Part shown: piece after piece, positions 13,725 through 22,184 of the stretch
How the letters are laid out: every line of letters begins with the position of its first letter
Position numbering within the stretch: the stretch's first letter is position 1
Source of the DNA: Alphaproteobacteria bacterium
GTDB lineage: Bacteria; Pseudomonadota; Alphaproteobacteria; Rhizobiales; Hyphomicrobiaceae
Assembly (NCBI GenBank): GCA_005888525.1
Contig: VBAB01000108.1
Span: forward strand, 1 to 22,243
Length of the DNA: 22,243 nt
Direction of reading: 5' to 3'
Position numbers and translations under genes: made by a program
The notes under the pieces: generated by a model
What the model was told of the DNA's origin: nothing
Databases searched by the model: none
The model's input: the letters and a program-made list of their open reading frames with translations, nothing else

Positions 13725-16700
13725 TCACTCCGCGGGGGCGGTGTGCGGCGCGGCAGGCGCGGGGGAAGCTGCGCCGCCCAGACGGCGGTGCAGCTTGTCG
13801 AGCAGCAGGTAGATGATCGGCGTGGTGTAGAGCGTGAGAACCTGCGAGACGACCAGACCGCCGATGATGGCGATGCCGAGCGGGCGGCGCAGCTCCGAGC
13901 CGGGGCCCGTAGCGATCGCCAGTGGCACGGCGCCCAGCAGCGCGGCAAAGGTCGTCATCATGATGGGCCGAAAGCGCTCGCGCGCCGCCTCGAGCACCGC
14001 GCGCTCCGGCGGCAGGCCGTGCGCGCGCTCCTGCTCCAGCGCGAAGTCGACCAGCATGATGCCGTTCTTCTTGACGATGCCGATCAGCAGGATGATGCCG
14101 ATCAGCGCGATCACCGAAAGCTCCATCTCCGCAAATCTCAGCGCGATCAGCGCGCCGAGGCCGGCCGACGGCAGCGTCGAGATGATGGTCAGCGGATGCG
14201 CCAGGCTCTCGTAGAGCACACCCAGCACGATGTAGACTGAGATCAGCGCGGCGATGATCAGCAACGGTTGCGTGCTCGCCTGGGCGGCGAAGGCCTTGGC
14301 GTCGCCGGCTGCCTCGGCGCGAATGGAATCGGGCATCCTGAGCTCGGCAACCGCCTGGCTGATCGCCTGCGTGGCCTCATCGAGCGTGACGTCCGGCTTC
14401 AGATTGTAGGTGATCGTCACCGCCGGGAATGGCCCCTGGTGGTTGACGACCAGCGGCGCCAGCGTCTTCTCCATGCGGATCAGGCCGTTGAGCGGCACCT
14501 GCGCGCCGCCCTGGCCGGGCACGAAAACGCGCGACAGGTCCGTGGGATCGCGCTGGTAGCGCGGGTCGACCTCGAGCACGATTTGATACTGGTTGCGCTG
14601 CGTGTAGATGGTCGAGATCTGCCGCTGCGCGAAGGCGTTGTTCAGCGCGTTGTCGATGTCCTGGATGCGCACACCCAGCCGCGACGCCGCCTGCCGGTCG
14701 ATCGAGATGGTAGCCTGCAGGCCGCCCTGCTCGCGATCCGTGGTCACGTCGACGAGCCCCGGGACCTTGGTCAGCCGCTCCAGGATTCTCGGCACCCAGG
14801 CGTAGAGCGTGTCGAACTCGGGACTCCAGAAGGTGAGCTGGTATTGCGCCCGGCCCTGGCGCGCGCCGACGCGGATGTCCTGCGAGGCGGTCATGAACAC
14901 GCTGATGCCCTCGATGCGCGCCAGCTCCCGGCGCAGGCGGTCGACGACGCGCTGGGTGGTGAGACCGCCGCGCTCGGCCAGCGGCTTCAGGCTGATGAAC
15001 ATGCGTCCCTGGTTGACGGAGGCGTTGAAGCCGGACGCGCCCACCGAGGAACCGACGGCCGCAACCGCGGGATCGGCAAGCACGATATCCAGCGCCTGGC
15101 GCTGCAGCTTCAACATCGCGTCGTAGGAGATATCAGCCGCCGCCTGGGTGGAGCCGAAGACGAGCCCGGTGTCGTCCTGCGGGAAGTAGCCCTTGGGCGT
15201 CTTGATGTAGAGATTGACCGTCACGGCGATGGTGGCCAGCATGACGATGCCCATCAGCAGGCGATGGTGCAGGACAGCCGTGAGCGTGCGCATGTAGCCG
15301 CGCACCATCCATCCCATGATCGCCTCGACGATGCGATCGAAGCGGGTCGCATCCGGGCTCGGCGGCTCCTTGACGAAGTGGGCGCAGATCATCGGCGTGA
15401 CGGTGAGCGACACCACGGTCGAGACGACGATCGCAAACACCAACGTGACGGAGAACTCGCGCAGCAGGCGCCCGACGACGCCGTTCATGAACAGCAGCGG
15501 GATGAACGCGGCAACCAGCGACACACTGATCGAGATGACCGTGAAGCCGATCTGCCTTGCCCCTTCCAGCGTCGCCCGCATGGGCCGCATCCCGGCTTCC
15601 ATGTTGCGGAACATGTTCTCGATCATGACGATGGCGTCGTCGACCACGAAGCCGACGGAGACCGCGAGCGCCATCAGCGTGAGATTGTTGACGGAGAAGC
15701 CGGCGCACCACATGGCCGCGCACGTTCCCGCCAGCGACAAGGGCACCGTCACGCCGGCGGCGAGCGTCGGCGTCGGCCGCCGCAGGAAGACGTAGACGAC
15801 GAGCATCACCAGCACCACCGTCAGCCCGAGCGTGACCTGCATGTCGAACACGCTGGCGCGGATGGTGCCGGTGCGGTCGGAGAGCACGGAGATGTCGATG
15901 CCCGCGGGGATCCAGCGCTTGATCTCGGGGACCAGCGCGCGGATGCGGTCGACGGTCTCGATGACGTTGGCGTCGCCCTGCTTGGTGATGATGAGCAGGA
16001 TCGCCGGCTGGGCATTGAACATGGCCGCCGCACGCGAGTTGCGGTTGCTCTGCTCGACGGTGGCCACCTCGGAGAGGCGCACGACGTTGCCGTTCGCCAT
16101 CTTGACGACGATGTTGCGGTACTCCTCGAGCGTGCGCAGCTGAGCGTTGCTTTCGATGGCGACGGCCTGGCGCTCGCCGTCGATGATGCCGAGCGGCGCC
16201 AGCGCGTTGGCACTGGTGATCGCCACACGCAGGTCCTCGATGCTGAGCCCTATGGAGGAGAGCAGCATGGGGTTGGCGCGGACGCGGATGGCGGGCTGCT
16301 CGGCTCCGGCGACCGTCACTTCCGCCACGCCATCGACCTGGGAGATGCGCTGGGCGATGACGGTATCGGCGGCGTCATAGATGTCGGAGGGAGAAAGCGT
16401 GCTCGAGGTGAGGGCCAGGATCAGCACCGGGGCCGCTGCCGGATTCGACTTCTTGAATCTCGGCAGCATCGGCAAATCGCTCGGCAGGTCGGTCGCCGCG
16501 GCATTGAGGGCCGCCTGCACGTCGCGCGCCGCGCCGTCTAGGCTGCGGGAGAGGTCGAACTGGATCGATATGCGGCTGGAGCCGAGCGAGCTCACCGAGG
16601 TCATCTCGGTCACGCCGGCGATCTCGCCCAGGCGCCGCTCCAAGGGAGCCGCGATCGTTGCCGCCATGGTCTCGGGGTCGGCGCCGGGCCGGGTGGCTGA

Positions 16701-16841
16701 CACGTTGATGGTGGCGAACTCCACCGACGGCAGGCTCGCCACCGGCAGGAAGCGATAGGCGACGATGCCCAACAGCAGCAGGCCCAGGGCCAGCAGCGTG
16801 GTGCCGATCGGCCGCTCGATGAAAGGCCGCGAGAAGTTCAT
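13725..16841 (-). CDS. mdtC: RND efflux pump inner-membrane subunit, MdtC-like
   Basis: A 1038-aa resistance-nodulation-division transporter of the HAE1/MdtBC type, driving drug export by proton influx. The start M-N-F-S-R-P-F-I-E-R-P matches MdtC. The proton-relay aspartates D401-D402 lie in G-F-V-V-D-D-A-I-V-M-I-E-N in TM4, and the TM10 lysine is in G-I-V-K-K-N-G-I-M. The two large periplasmic loops and duplicated 12-TM layout are of normal length. It begins 4 bp after the mdtB stop, with GGAG 7 nt before the ATG, and is the last gene of the operon. MdtB and MdtC form a heterotrimer in E. coli, so a mixed pump is expected. Confidence 0.93.
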   Translation of the reverse strand: MNFSRPFIERPIGTTLLALGLLLLGIVAYRFLPVASLPSVEFATINVSATRPGADPETMAATIAAPLERRLGEIAGVTEMTSVSSLGSSRISIQFDLSRSLDGAARDVQAALNAAATDLPSDLPMLPRFKKSNPAAAPVLILALTSSTLSPSDIYDAADTVIAQRISQVDGVAEVTVAGAEQPAIRVRANPMLLSSIGLSIEDLRVAITSANALAPLGIIDGERQAVAIESNAQLRTLEEYRNIVVKMANGNVVRLSEVATVEQSNRNSRAAAMFNAQPAILLIITKQGDANVIETVDRIRALVPEIKRWIPAGIDISVLSDRTGTIRASVFDMQVTLGLTVVLVMLVVYVFLRRPTPTLAAGVTVPLSLAGTCAAMWCAGFSVNNLTLMALAVSVGFVVDDAIVMIENMFRNMEAGMRPMRATLEGARQIGFTVISISVSLVAAFIPLLFMNGVVGRLLREFSVTLVFAIVVSTVVSLTVTPMICAHFVKEPPSPDATRFDRIVEAIMGWMVRGYMRTLTAVLHHRLLMGIVMLATIAVTVNLYIKTPKGYFPQDDTGLVFGSTQAAADISYDAMLKLQRQALDIVLADPAVAAVGSSVGASGFNASVNQGRMFISLKPLAERGGLTTQRVVDRLRRELARIEGISVFMTASQDIRVGARQGRAQYQLTFWSPEFDTLYAWVPRILERLTKVPGLVDVTTDREQGGLQATISIDRQAASRLGVRIQDIDNALNNAFAQRQISTIYTQRNQYQIVLEVDPRYQRDPTDLSRVFVPGQGGAQVPLNGLIRMEKTLAPLVVNHQGPFPAVTITYNLKPDVTLDEATQAISQAVAELRMPDSIRAEAAGDAKAFAAQASTQPLLIIAALISVYIVLGVLYESLAHPLTIISTLPSAGLGALIALRFAEMELSVIALIGIILLIGIVKKNGIMLVDFALEQERAHGLPPERAVLEAARERFRPIMMTTFAALLGAVPLAIATGPGSELRRPLGIAIIGGLVVSQVLTLYTTPIIYLLLDKLHRRLGGAASPAPAAPHTAPAE

Positions 16842-16845
16842 GGCC

Positions 16846-19800
16846 CTACTCCGCGGGCCGGCCGGCGGCCTCGGCCGGTGAATAGGCGGCGTGCGCGGGC
16901 TGATCTTGGGCGGCAGCGGCCGGCGCCAGCCGCGCGCGCACGCGCTCCATGGCCAGATAGATCACCGGCGTCGTGTAGAGCGTGAGCAGCTGCGAGAGCA
17001 GCAGGCCGCCGATGATGGTCACGCCCAGCGGGTTCCTGAGCTCCGAGCCGGTGCCGGACTCCAGCGCCAGCGGCAGCGCGCCGAACAGGGCCGCCAGCGT
17101 CGTCATCATGATCGGCCGGAAGCGCAAGAGGCTCGCCTGGATGATGGCCTCGCGCGGGGGCAAGCCCTGCGTCCGCTCGGCCTCCAGTGCGAAGTCGATC
17201 ATCATGATGGCGTTCTTCTTGACGATGCCCATCAGCAGCACGATGCCGATGAGCCCGATCATGGAGAGATCCATGCCGCACAGCATCAGCGCCAGCAGCG
17301 CACCGATGCCGGCGGATGGCAGCGTGGTGAGAATCGTGAAGGGATGCACGAAGCTCTCGTAGAGCACACCCAGCACAATGTAGATCGTGATCAGCGCAGC
17401 CAGGATCAGCCAGGGCTGGCCGCGCAGGGACTTGGTGAACTCGTCCGCATCGCCCGAATAGGTGCCGGTGACGGAGGTCGGCATGCCGATCTCCTCCTGC
17501 GCGGTCGTGATGGCCGCGACCGCATCGCTCAAGGAGCCGCCAGGCGCCAGGTTGAAGCTGATGGTGACGGAGGGAAACTGGTCCTGGTGATTGACGGCAA
17601 GCGGCGCGGTGCGGCGCTCGATCTTCGCCACCGCGCTCAGGGGCACCTGCGCCGATACCTGGCCGGATGCCTGCGTGCTGGCGGGCACGTAGATCCGCCC
17701 CAGGGCGGCCGGGTCGCTCTGGTACTGGGGCGCGGCCTCGAGCACGACGCGATACTGGTTGGCCTGGGCGTAGATGGTCGAAATCTGCCGCTGGCCGAAG
17801 GCGTCGTTGAGGGCGTCGTTGACGGCCTGCATGGAGACGCCGAGGCGGCCGGCCGTCTCCCTGTCGACGCGCACCATGATGCGCAGACCGCCGTCCTGGG
17901 CTTCCGAGATGACCTCTTGCAAGGCCGGCGAGAAGCGCAGCTTCTCGGTGAGGCGGGCCGCCCACGTGGCTACGTCCTTCTCGTCGCTGCCGACCAGCGT
18001 GTACTGGAACTGCGCCCGGCTGATGCGCGTGCTGATCTGCACGTCCTGCACGGGCTGGAAGTACACCGTGATGCCGGGAATGGCGCCGACCTTCTCCTTC
18101 AACCGCTCGATGATGGCGCTGACGTTGGCGTTGCGGGCATCGCGGGGCTTGAGGATGACCTTGAGGTGTCCGGCGTTGGGCGTCGGGTTGAGCGCGCTGA
18201 CACCCACGACGGTGACGACGCCTTCGACGTCAGGATCGGTACGGATGGAAACCGCAACCCGGTCCTGCATCTTGATCATCTCGGCGAAGGAGACCTCCGG
18301 GCCCGCCTCCAGCACCGCCTGCACCAGCCCCGTGTCCTGCAGCGGCAGGAAGCCCTTCGGCACGACGGCGTAGAGGGCAATAGTGATCACCAGGGTGGCG
18401 AGGGTGGTCAGCAGCGTCGCCCGCTCGCGGTGCAGCACCCACAGGAGTCTCTGGTGATAGGCCGCGACGGCCCGGTCGACGAGACCGTTGAGATACTGTG
18501 CCAGCGGGCTGGCGCCGGAGCCCGCCCCATGGCGCAGCATGCGCGAGCACATCATGGGGGTCAGCGTCAGCGAAACGATCGCCGAGATGACGACGGCGAT
18601 CGTCAACGTCAGCGCAAACTCACGGAACATGCGCCCCACCAGCCCGGTCATGAACAGCAGCGGGATGAAGACGGCGATCAGCGACAAGGTGAGCGATATC
18701 ACCGTGAAGCCGATCTCGCGCGCACCCTCGAGCGCCGCCTGCATGGGGCTCTCGCCCTCCTCCATGTGGCGCACGATGTTCTCGATCATGACGATGGCAT
18801 CGTCGACGACGAAGCCGGTGCCGATGGTCAGCGCCATCAGTGACAGGTTGTCGAGCGAGAAGCCGCAGAACCACATGACGCCGAACGTGGCCACCAGCGA
18901 GACGGGCAGCGCCACGCCGGCGATGATGGTGGCGCGGATGGTGCGCAGGAACAGCAGCACCACGAGCACCACCAGACCCACGCTCAGCACCAGCGTGAAC
19001 TGCACGTCGTGCACGGAGGCGCGGATGGTGCCGGTGCGATCGTGCACGACGGTCAGCTTGGCGTCGCTCGGCATGGCCCGCTGCAGGCGCGGCAGCTCCG
19101 TCCTGACACGCTTCACCGTGTCGATGACGTTGGCGCCGGGCTGGCGGTGCACGTCGATGATGACGGCGGGGGTGCCCTGGTACCAACCGCCGACCTTGGC
19201 GTTCTCCAGGCCGTCTATGACCACGGCCACGTCTTTGAGCAGCACCGGCGCGCCGTTGCGATAGGCGATGATCACCGGCTCGTAGGCAGCTGCACTCGCG
19301 ATCTGATCGTTGGCGGCGATGGTGTAGGACTGGTGCGCGCCGTCGAGCGAGCCCTTGGGACCGGAAACATTGGCGGCGGCGATGGCAGTGCGCAGGTCCG
19401 CCATGCTCAGCCCGTAAGAGGAGAGGCGCGAAAGGTCGGCCTGGATGCGCACCGCCGGCCGGATGCCGCCCTCCACGGCCACGTGCCCTACGCCCGGCAC
19501 CGAAGCCAGGCGCTGCGCCATCATGGTGTCGGCCAGATCGGAGAGCTGGCGCAGCGGAATGGTGGGCGAGGTGAGCGCCAGCGTGACGATGGGCGCATCC
19601 GCCGGGTTCACCTTGGCGTAGGTCGGGGGATAAGGCAGGTTGCGCGGCAGCGTCGAGCCCGCGGCATTGATGGCGGATTGCACGTCCTGGGCGGCCGCGT
19701 CGATGTCGCGGTTGAGTACGAACTGCAATGTGATCTGGCTGATGCCGTAGGACGAGGACGAGGTCATGGTCGCCAGCGCCGGGATCTGGCCCAGCTGGCG

Positions 19801-20004
19801 CTCCAGCGGCGCGGTAACGAGGTTGGCGGTCGTATCCGGGCTGGCGCCGGGCAACTGCGTCGTGACCTGGATGGTCGGGAAATCGACTTGCGGCAGCGAC
19901 GAGATGGGCAGCCACCAATAGCCCAGCGCGCCGCCCAGCGTCACGGCAAAGCCCAGCAGCGAGGTGGCGATGGGCCGCCTGATGAAGGGAGAGGAAACGC
20001 TCAT
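16846..20004 (-). CDS. mdtB: RND efflux pump inner-membrane subunit, MdtB-like
   Basis: A 1052-aa RND transporter, partner of MdtC. It starts M-S-V-S-S-P-F-I-R-R-P-I-A-T-S-L-L. D401-D402 are in G-F-V-V-D-D-A-I-V-M-I-E-N and the TM10 lysine is in G-I-V-K-K-N-A-I-M-M-I-D-F. The sequence is clearly distinct from the adjacent mdtC product but has the same topology. The ATG at 20002-20004 overlaps the mdtA stop by 4 nt (ATGA). The C-terminal 30 residues are alanine/proline-rich and probably disordered. Neighbours define an mdtABC operon; the outer-membrane factor must be encoded elsewhere. Confidence 0.93.
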   Translation of the reverse strand: MSVSSPFIRRPIATSLLGFAVTLGGALGYWWLPISSLPQVDFPTIQVTTQLPGASPDTTANLVTAPLERQLGQIPALATMTSSSSYGISQITLQFVLNRDIDAAAQDVQSAINAAGSTLPRNLPYPPTYAKVNPADAPIVTLALTSPTIPLRQLSDLADTMMAQRLASVPGVGHVAVEGGIRPAVRIQADLSRLSSYGLSMADLRTAIAAANVSGPKGSLDGAHQSYTIAANDQIASAAAYEPVIIAYRNGAPVLLKDVAVVIDGLENAKVGGWYQGTPAVIIDVHRQPGANVIDTVKRVRTELPRLQRAMPSDAKLTVVHDRTGTIRASVHDVQFTLVLSVGLVVLVVLLFLRTIRATIIAGVALPVSLVATFGVMWFCGFSLDNLSLMALTIGTGFVVDDAIVMIENIVRHMEEGESPMQAALEGAREIGFTVISLTLSLIAVFIPLLFMTGLVGRMFREFALTLTIAVVISAIVSLTLTPMMCSRMLRHGAGSGASPLAQYLNGLVDRAVAAYHQRLLWVLHRERATLLTTLATLVITIALYAVVPKGFLPLQDTGLVQAVLEAGPEVSFAEMIKMQDRVAVSIRTDPDVEGVVTVVGVSALNPTPNAGHLKVILKPRDARNANVSAIIERLKEKVGAIPGITVYFQPVQDVQISTRISRAQFQYTLVGSDEKDVATWAARLTEKLRFSPALQEVISEAQDGGLRIMVRVDRETAGRLGVSMQAVNDALNDAFGQRQISTIYAQANQYRVVLEAAPQYQSDPAALGRIYVPASTQASGQVSAQVPLSAVAKIERRTAPLAVNHQDQFPSVTISFNLAPGGSLSDAVAAITTAQEEIGMPTSVTGTYSGDADEFTKSLRGQPWLILAALITIYIVLGVLYESFVHPFTILTTLPSAGIGALLALMLCGMDLSMIGLIGIVLLMGIVKKNAIMMIDFALEAERTQGLPPREAIIQASLLRFRPIMMTTLAALFGALPLALESGTGSELRNPLGVTIIGGLLLSQLLTLYTTPVIYLAMERVRARLAPAAAAQDQPAHAAYSPAEAAGRPAE

Positions 20005-21413
20005 TGCGTCGAGCTTCCCTCGGGCTTGCGCGCGTCGGCCTCGCGCGGCTTGCCGCCCGCCTGACCCGCGGACGCTGCCTTGCAGGGCTCGGAGAGCTGC
20101 GCCGCATTCGCTTGCAGACAGGCGCGCATCGCGTCCTTGCCGCGCTCGACGCTGGGGCAGAACTTCTGCAGGTCCGCAGCGCAGGCGGTGCGGGTCTTCT
20201 CGCGCCCTTCCGATTTGGCCGGGGCCGCCGAGGCGCCAGCCTTGGCCGGCTCGGCGGCGGCGGCCGGCTGGTCCTCGTTGCGCACGACCGACACGCGGGC
20301 GCCGTCTTTGAGACGGGCAAAGCCCGTGGTCACGACGCGGTCGGCGGCGTCGATACCCTTGACGATTACGGCCGTTGTCTCGGTTTGCAGCCCCACCGTG
20401 ACGGGCCGCAGAACGACGCGTTGGTCGGCCTGCACGACGTAGGCGAAGGTGCCGTTTGGCCCGCGCTGCACGGCAGGGGTTGGAATGGTCACCACCTGCT
20501 TCAACGTGTCGGTCAGCACGCGCACGTTGACGAACTGCCCCGGCCAGAGCTGCAGGTTGGCGTTGGCGAATTCCGCCTTCATGCGCACGGTCCCGGTCGT
20601 CTGGTCCACCTGGTTGTCGACGACCTGCAAGGCGCCGCGGTCGAGCACCGTCTTGCCGTCGGCGTCGAGCGCCTCGACCGTCACCTCGCCCCGTGCGGAC
20701 GCGGCGTTGACCTGGGCCAGCTGCTGTTGCGGCAGCGTGAAGATTACGGCGATGGGCCTGACCTCCGTGATCATCACGATGCCGGCGTTGGCGTCGATGG
20801 CGCGCACCAGGTTGCCCTCGTCGATCATGCGGATGCCGGTGCGACCGTCGAGTGGCGAGACGATCGTCGTGTAGTCGAGGAACGCTTTGGCGTTGGCGAT
20901 TGCGGCATCGTCCAGCTTGATCTGCGCCGTGAGCTGGGCGACCAGGGCGCGCTGCGTGTCGATGGTCTTCTCGGCGACGGAGAGCGACGTCAGTTTCGCG
21001 TAGCGCTCGAGGTCGCGCTGGGCGTTGGCCAGCTGCGCCTCGTCGAGCGCCTTCTTGGCGATCGCCTGCTCCAGCTGCGCCTGGTAGGTGGCGGGGTCGA
21101 TCAGGGCCAGCACGTCGCCGCGCTTGACGTCCTGCCCGTCCTTGAACTTGAGGCTCATGATGCGGCCGTCGACCTGAGCGCGCACGGTGACGGTGTTGCG
21201 CGCCTTGGCCGTGCCCACGCCGTTGAGGTACACGGGCACGTCGGCAACGCGCGCGGGTGCATCGACGACGGGAACCGGCGCGTCGGCAAGAGCCTTGGCG
21301 CGGCGGCCGGCAGCCTCTTTCTGCACCATCGGCGAGAGCGTCACGAAGGCGACGACGGCCACCACGGCAGCGATCGCGGCAAGGGCGAGAACCCGTTTGA
21401 GCAGCCTGGGCAC
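20001..21413 (-). CDS. mdtA: RND efflux periplasmic adaptor (MdtA-like) with C-terminal cysteine-rich extension
   Basis: A 470-aa membrane-fusion protein linking the MdtBC pump to an outer-membrane channel. An N-terminal hydrophobic anchor (about residues 8-28, no lipobox) is followed by a lipoyl-like domain (V-R-A-Q-V-D-G-R-I), an alpha-hairpin coiled coil, the second lipoyl half (Y-T-T-I-V-S-P-L-D-G-R-T-G), and beta-barrel and membrane-proximal domains to about residue 370. An alanine-rich linker then leads to an extra module with C411, C419, C432 and C444 (C-x7-C-x12-C-x11-C) and a hydrophilic tail. The usual MdtA (about 415 aa in E. coli) lacks this module. The GTG at 21413 is chosen for AGGA 7 nt upstream; GTG 21428 and TTG 21464 are alternatives. 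The stop overlaps the mdtB start. Confidence 0.9.
   Translation of the reverse strand: MPRLLKRVLALAAIAAVVAVVAFVTLSPMVQKEAAGRRAKALADAPVPVVDAPARVADVPVYLNGVGTAKARNTVTVRAQVDGRIMSLKFKDGQDVKRGDVLALIDPATYQAQLEQAIAKKALDEAQLANAQRDLERYAKLTSLSVAEKTIDTQRALVAQLTAQIKLDDAAIANAKAFLDYTTIVSPLDGRTGIRMIDEGNLVRAIDANAGIVMITEVRPIAVIFTLPQQQLAQVNAASARGEVTVEALDADGKTVLDRGALQVVDNQVDQTTGTVRMKAEFANANLQLWPGQFVNVRVLTDTLKQVVTIPTPAVQRGPNGTFAYVVQADQRVVLRPVTVGLQTETTAVIVKGIDAADRVVTTGFARLKDGARVSVVRNEDQPAAAAEPAKAGASAAPAKSEGREKTRTACAADLQKFCPSVERGKDAMRACLQANAAQLSEPCKAASAGQAGGKPREADARKPEGSSTQ
20073..20183 (-). other. Cysteine-rich (GLG1-type) module appended to the MdtA adaptor
   Basis: Codons for residues 411-447 of the adaptor. 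The pattern C-x7-C-x12-C-x11-C, opening C-A-A-D-L-Q-K-F-C and containing A-M-R-A-C-L, resembles the Cys_rich_FGFR/GLG1 repeat family (PF00839) as I know it. It matches the stand-alone protein at 21719-21991 in 24 of 37 aligned positions, with identical cysteine spacing and no gaps. Confidence 0.75.
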
Positions 21414-21539
21414 CTGGCGTCCTTTCACTCTCGACTGGGCAGAGGTCGGCCGCCCCGCTGCCAAAAACTATCGTGCACTGACGAAGGCCCTGACATTTGA
21501 ACGCATCGAGGAGCCCCGAACCGTCGCCCCATCGCTGGT

Positions 21540-21651
21540 AATTCCTCGTCGATTCACTTTGCCACGAGCGGTGAATTGCAACTGATTCTGCTTCTCAATT
21601 CCTCAACGGGGCCACTTTAGCAGCATTGACGCGTTGCAGGGCCAATTCCTC
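21540..21651 (-). promoter_or_regulatory. Three GAGGAATT direct repeats upstream of mdtA
   Basis: On the minus strand the octamer GAGGAATT occurs three times (21644-21651, 21597-21604, 21540-21547), each with a G three bases upstream, at centre spacings of 47 and 57 bp, in the otherwise gene-free gap before the efflux operon. This is a candidate regulator-binding array; no regulator gene is adjacent. The rest of the gap (21414-21665) shows no gene. Confidence 0.35.
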
Positions 21652-21668
21652 CACCTGGAACGCAGAAA

Positions 21669-21697
21669 GGCCGGGGCGGGTCGAACCCGCCCCGGCC
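21669..21697 (-). terminator. Terminator of the cysteine-rich protein gene
   Basis: A 13-bp perfect stem GGCCGGGGCGGGT / ACCCGCCCCGGCC with a 3-nt loop. On the minus strand it is followed by TTTCTG. It begins about 20 bp after the stop codon at 21719. The very GC-rich stem and short T-tract fit a Rho-independent terminator and would separate this gene from the mdtABC operon. Confidence 0.8.
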
Positions 21698-21718
21698 TCG
21701 ATACCTCGATCCAGCGGA

Positions 21719-21991
21719 TCAGCTCTTGTCTTTGGCTCTGGCGGCGGCGCGCTCGGCCCTGGCCGCCTTGCAGCCCGCCGAAACCTGCGAGTCGTGGGCC
21801 TCGAGGCAGGCGCGCATGGCGCCCTTGGCGCGTTCGATGTCGGCGCAGAACTTCTGCACGTCCGCGGCGCAGGCCTCGCGCATCTTCGCGCGCGCTTCCG
21901 GGGCTGCCGTCTGAGGTCCCGCACTCTGAGCAACCGCGGTCATGGGCAGCAGGGCCAGCGCGAGCGCGATGCCGATGGTCTTCATGTGCAT
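21719..21991 (-). CDS. Small exported cysteine-rich repeat protein (GLG1-type module)
   Basis: A 90-aa protein with a signal peptide at residues 1-21 (M-H-M-K-T-I-G-I-A-L..., cleavage after A-V-A) and a mature part dominated by one cysteine-rich module: C41, C49, C62 and C74, spaced C-x7-C-x12-C-x11-C, ending in a highly charged A/R/K-rich tail. The pattern is that of the Cys_rich_FGFR (GLG1) repeat, whose bacterial members have no settled function; the cysteines likely form two disulfides in the periplasm. The ATG at 21989-21991 has GGAGAG upstream; an ATG two codons later is possible. The module is nearly duplicated on the C-terminus of the MdtA adaptor encoded next on the same strand. Confidence 0.85.
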   Translation of the reverse strand: MHMKTIGIALALALLPMTAVAQSAGPQTAAPEARAKMREACAADVQKFCADIERAKGAMRACLEAHDSQVSAGCKAARAERAAARAKDKS

Positions 21992-22130
21992 GTTGGAGCT
22001 CTCCAGGTTCTTGCGGGCGTACTTGCGGGATTCCTATTGGGCCCGAGCAGTTTCGAGCCCGACGCCTGAATGGAACGTGAGGAGCTCCGTAACCCGTCGT
22101 TCACCCGCCGGTTGCCGGCCGATACGCAAA

Positions 22131-22154
22131 GAGGGCCGCTCCGCAGCGGCCCTC
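22131..22154 (-). terminator. Hairpin terminator of the right-edge gene
   Basis: A perfect 10-bp stem GAGGGCCGCT / AGCGGCCCTC with a CCGC loop. On the minus strand it is followed by CTTTGCG. It lies about 30 bp after the stop of the partial gene at the right edge and upstream of the cysteine-rich protein gene. Confidence 0.65.
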
Positions 22155-22184
22155 GTGCAAATCGCGCACCCTACGCGCTTCAGC

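Noticed and set aside
14268..16541. 757-codon plus-strand frame opposite mdtC
   Set aside because: Antisense shadow of an RND gene, histidine/aspartate/arginine-rich, with no plausible domains.
16891..18843. 650-codon plus-strand frame opposite mdtB
   Set aside because: Antisense artefact of high-GC codon usage, as for the frame opposite mdtC.
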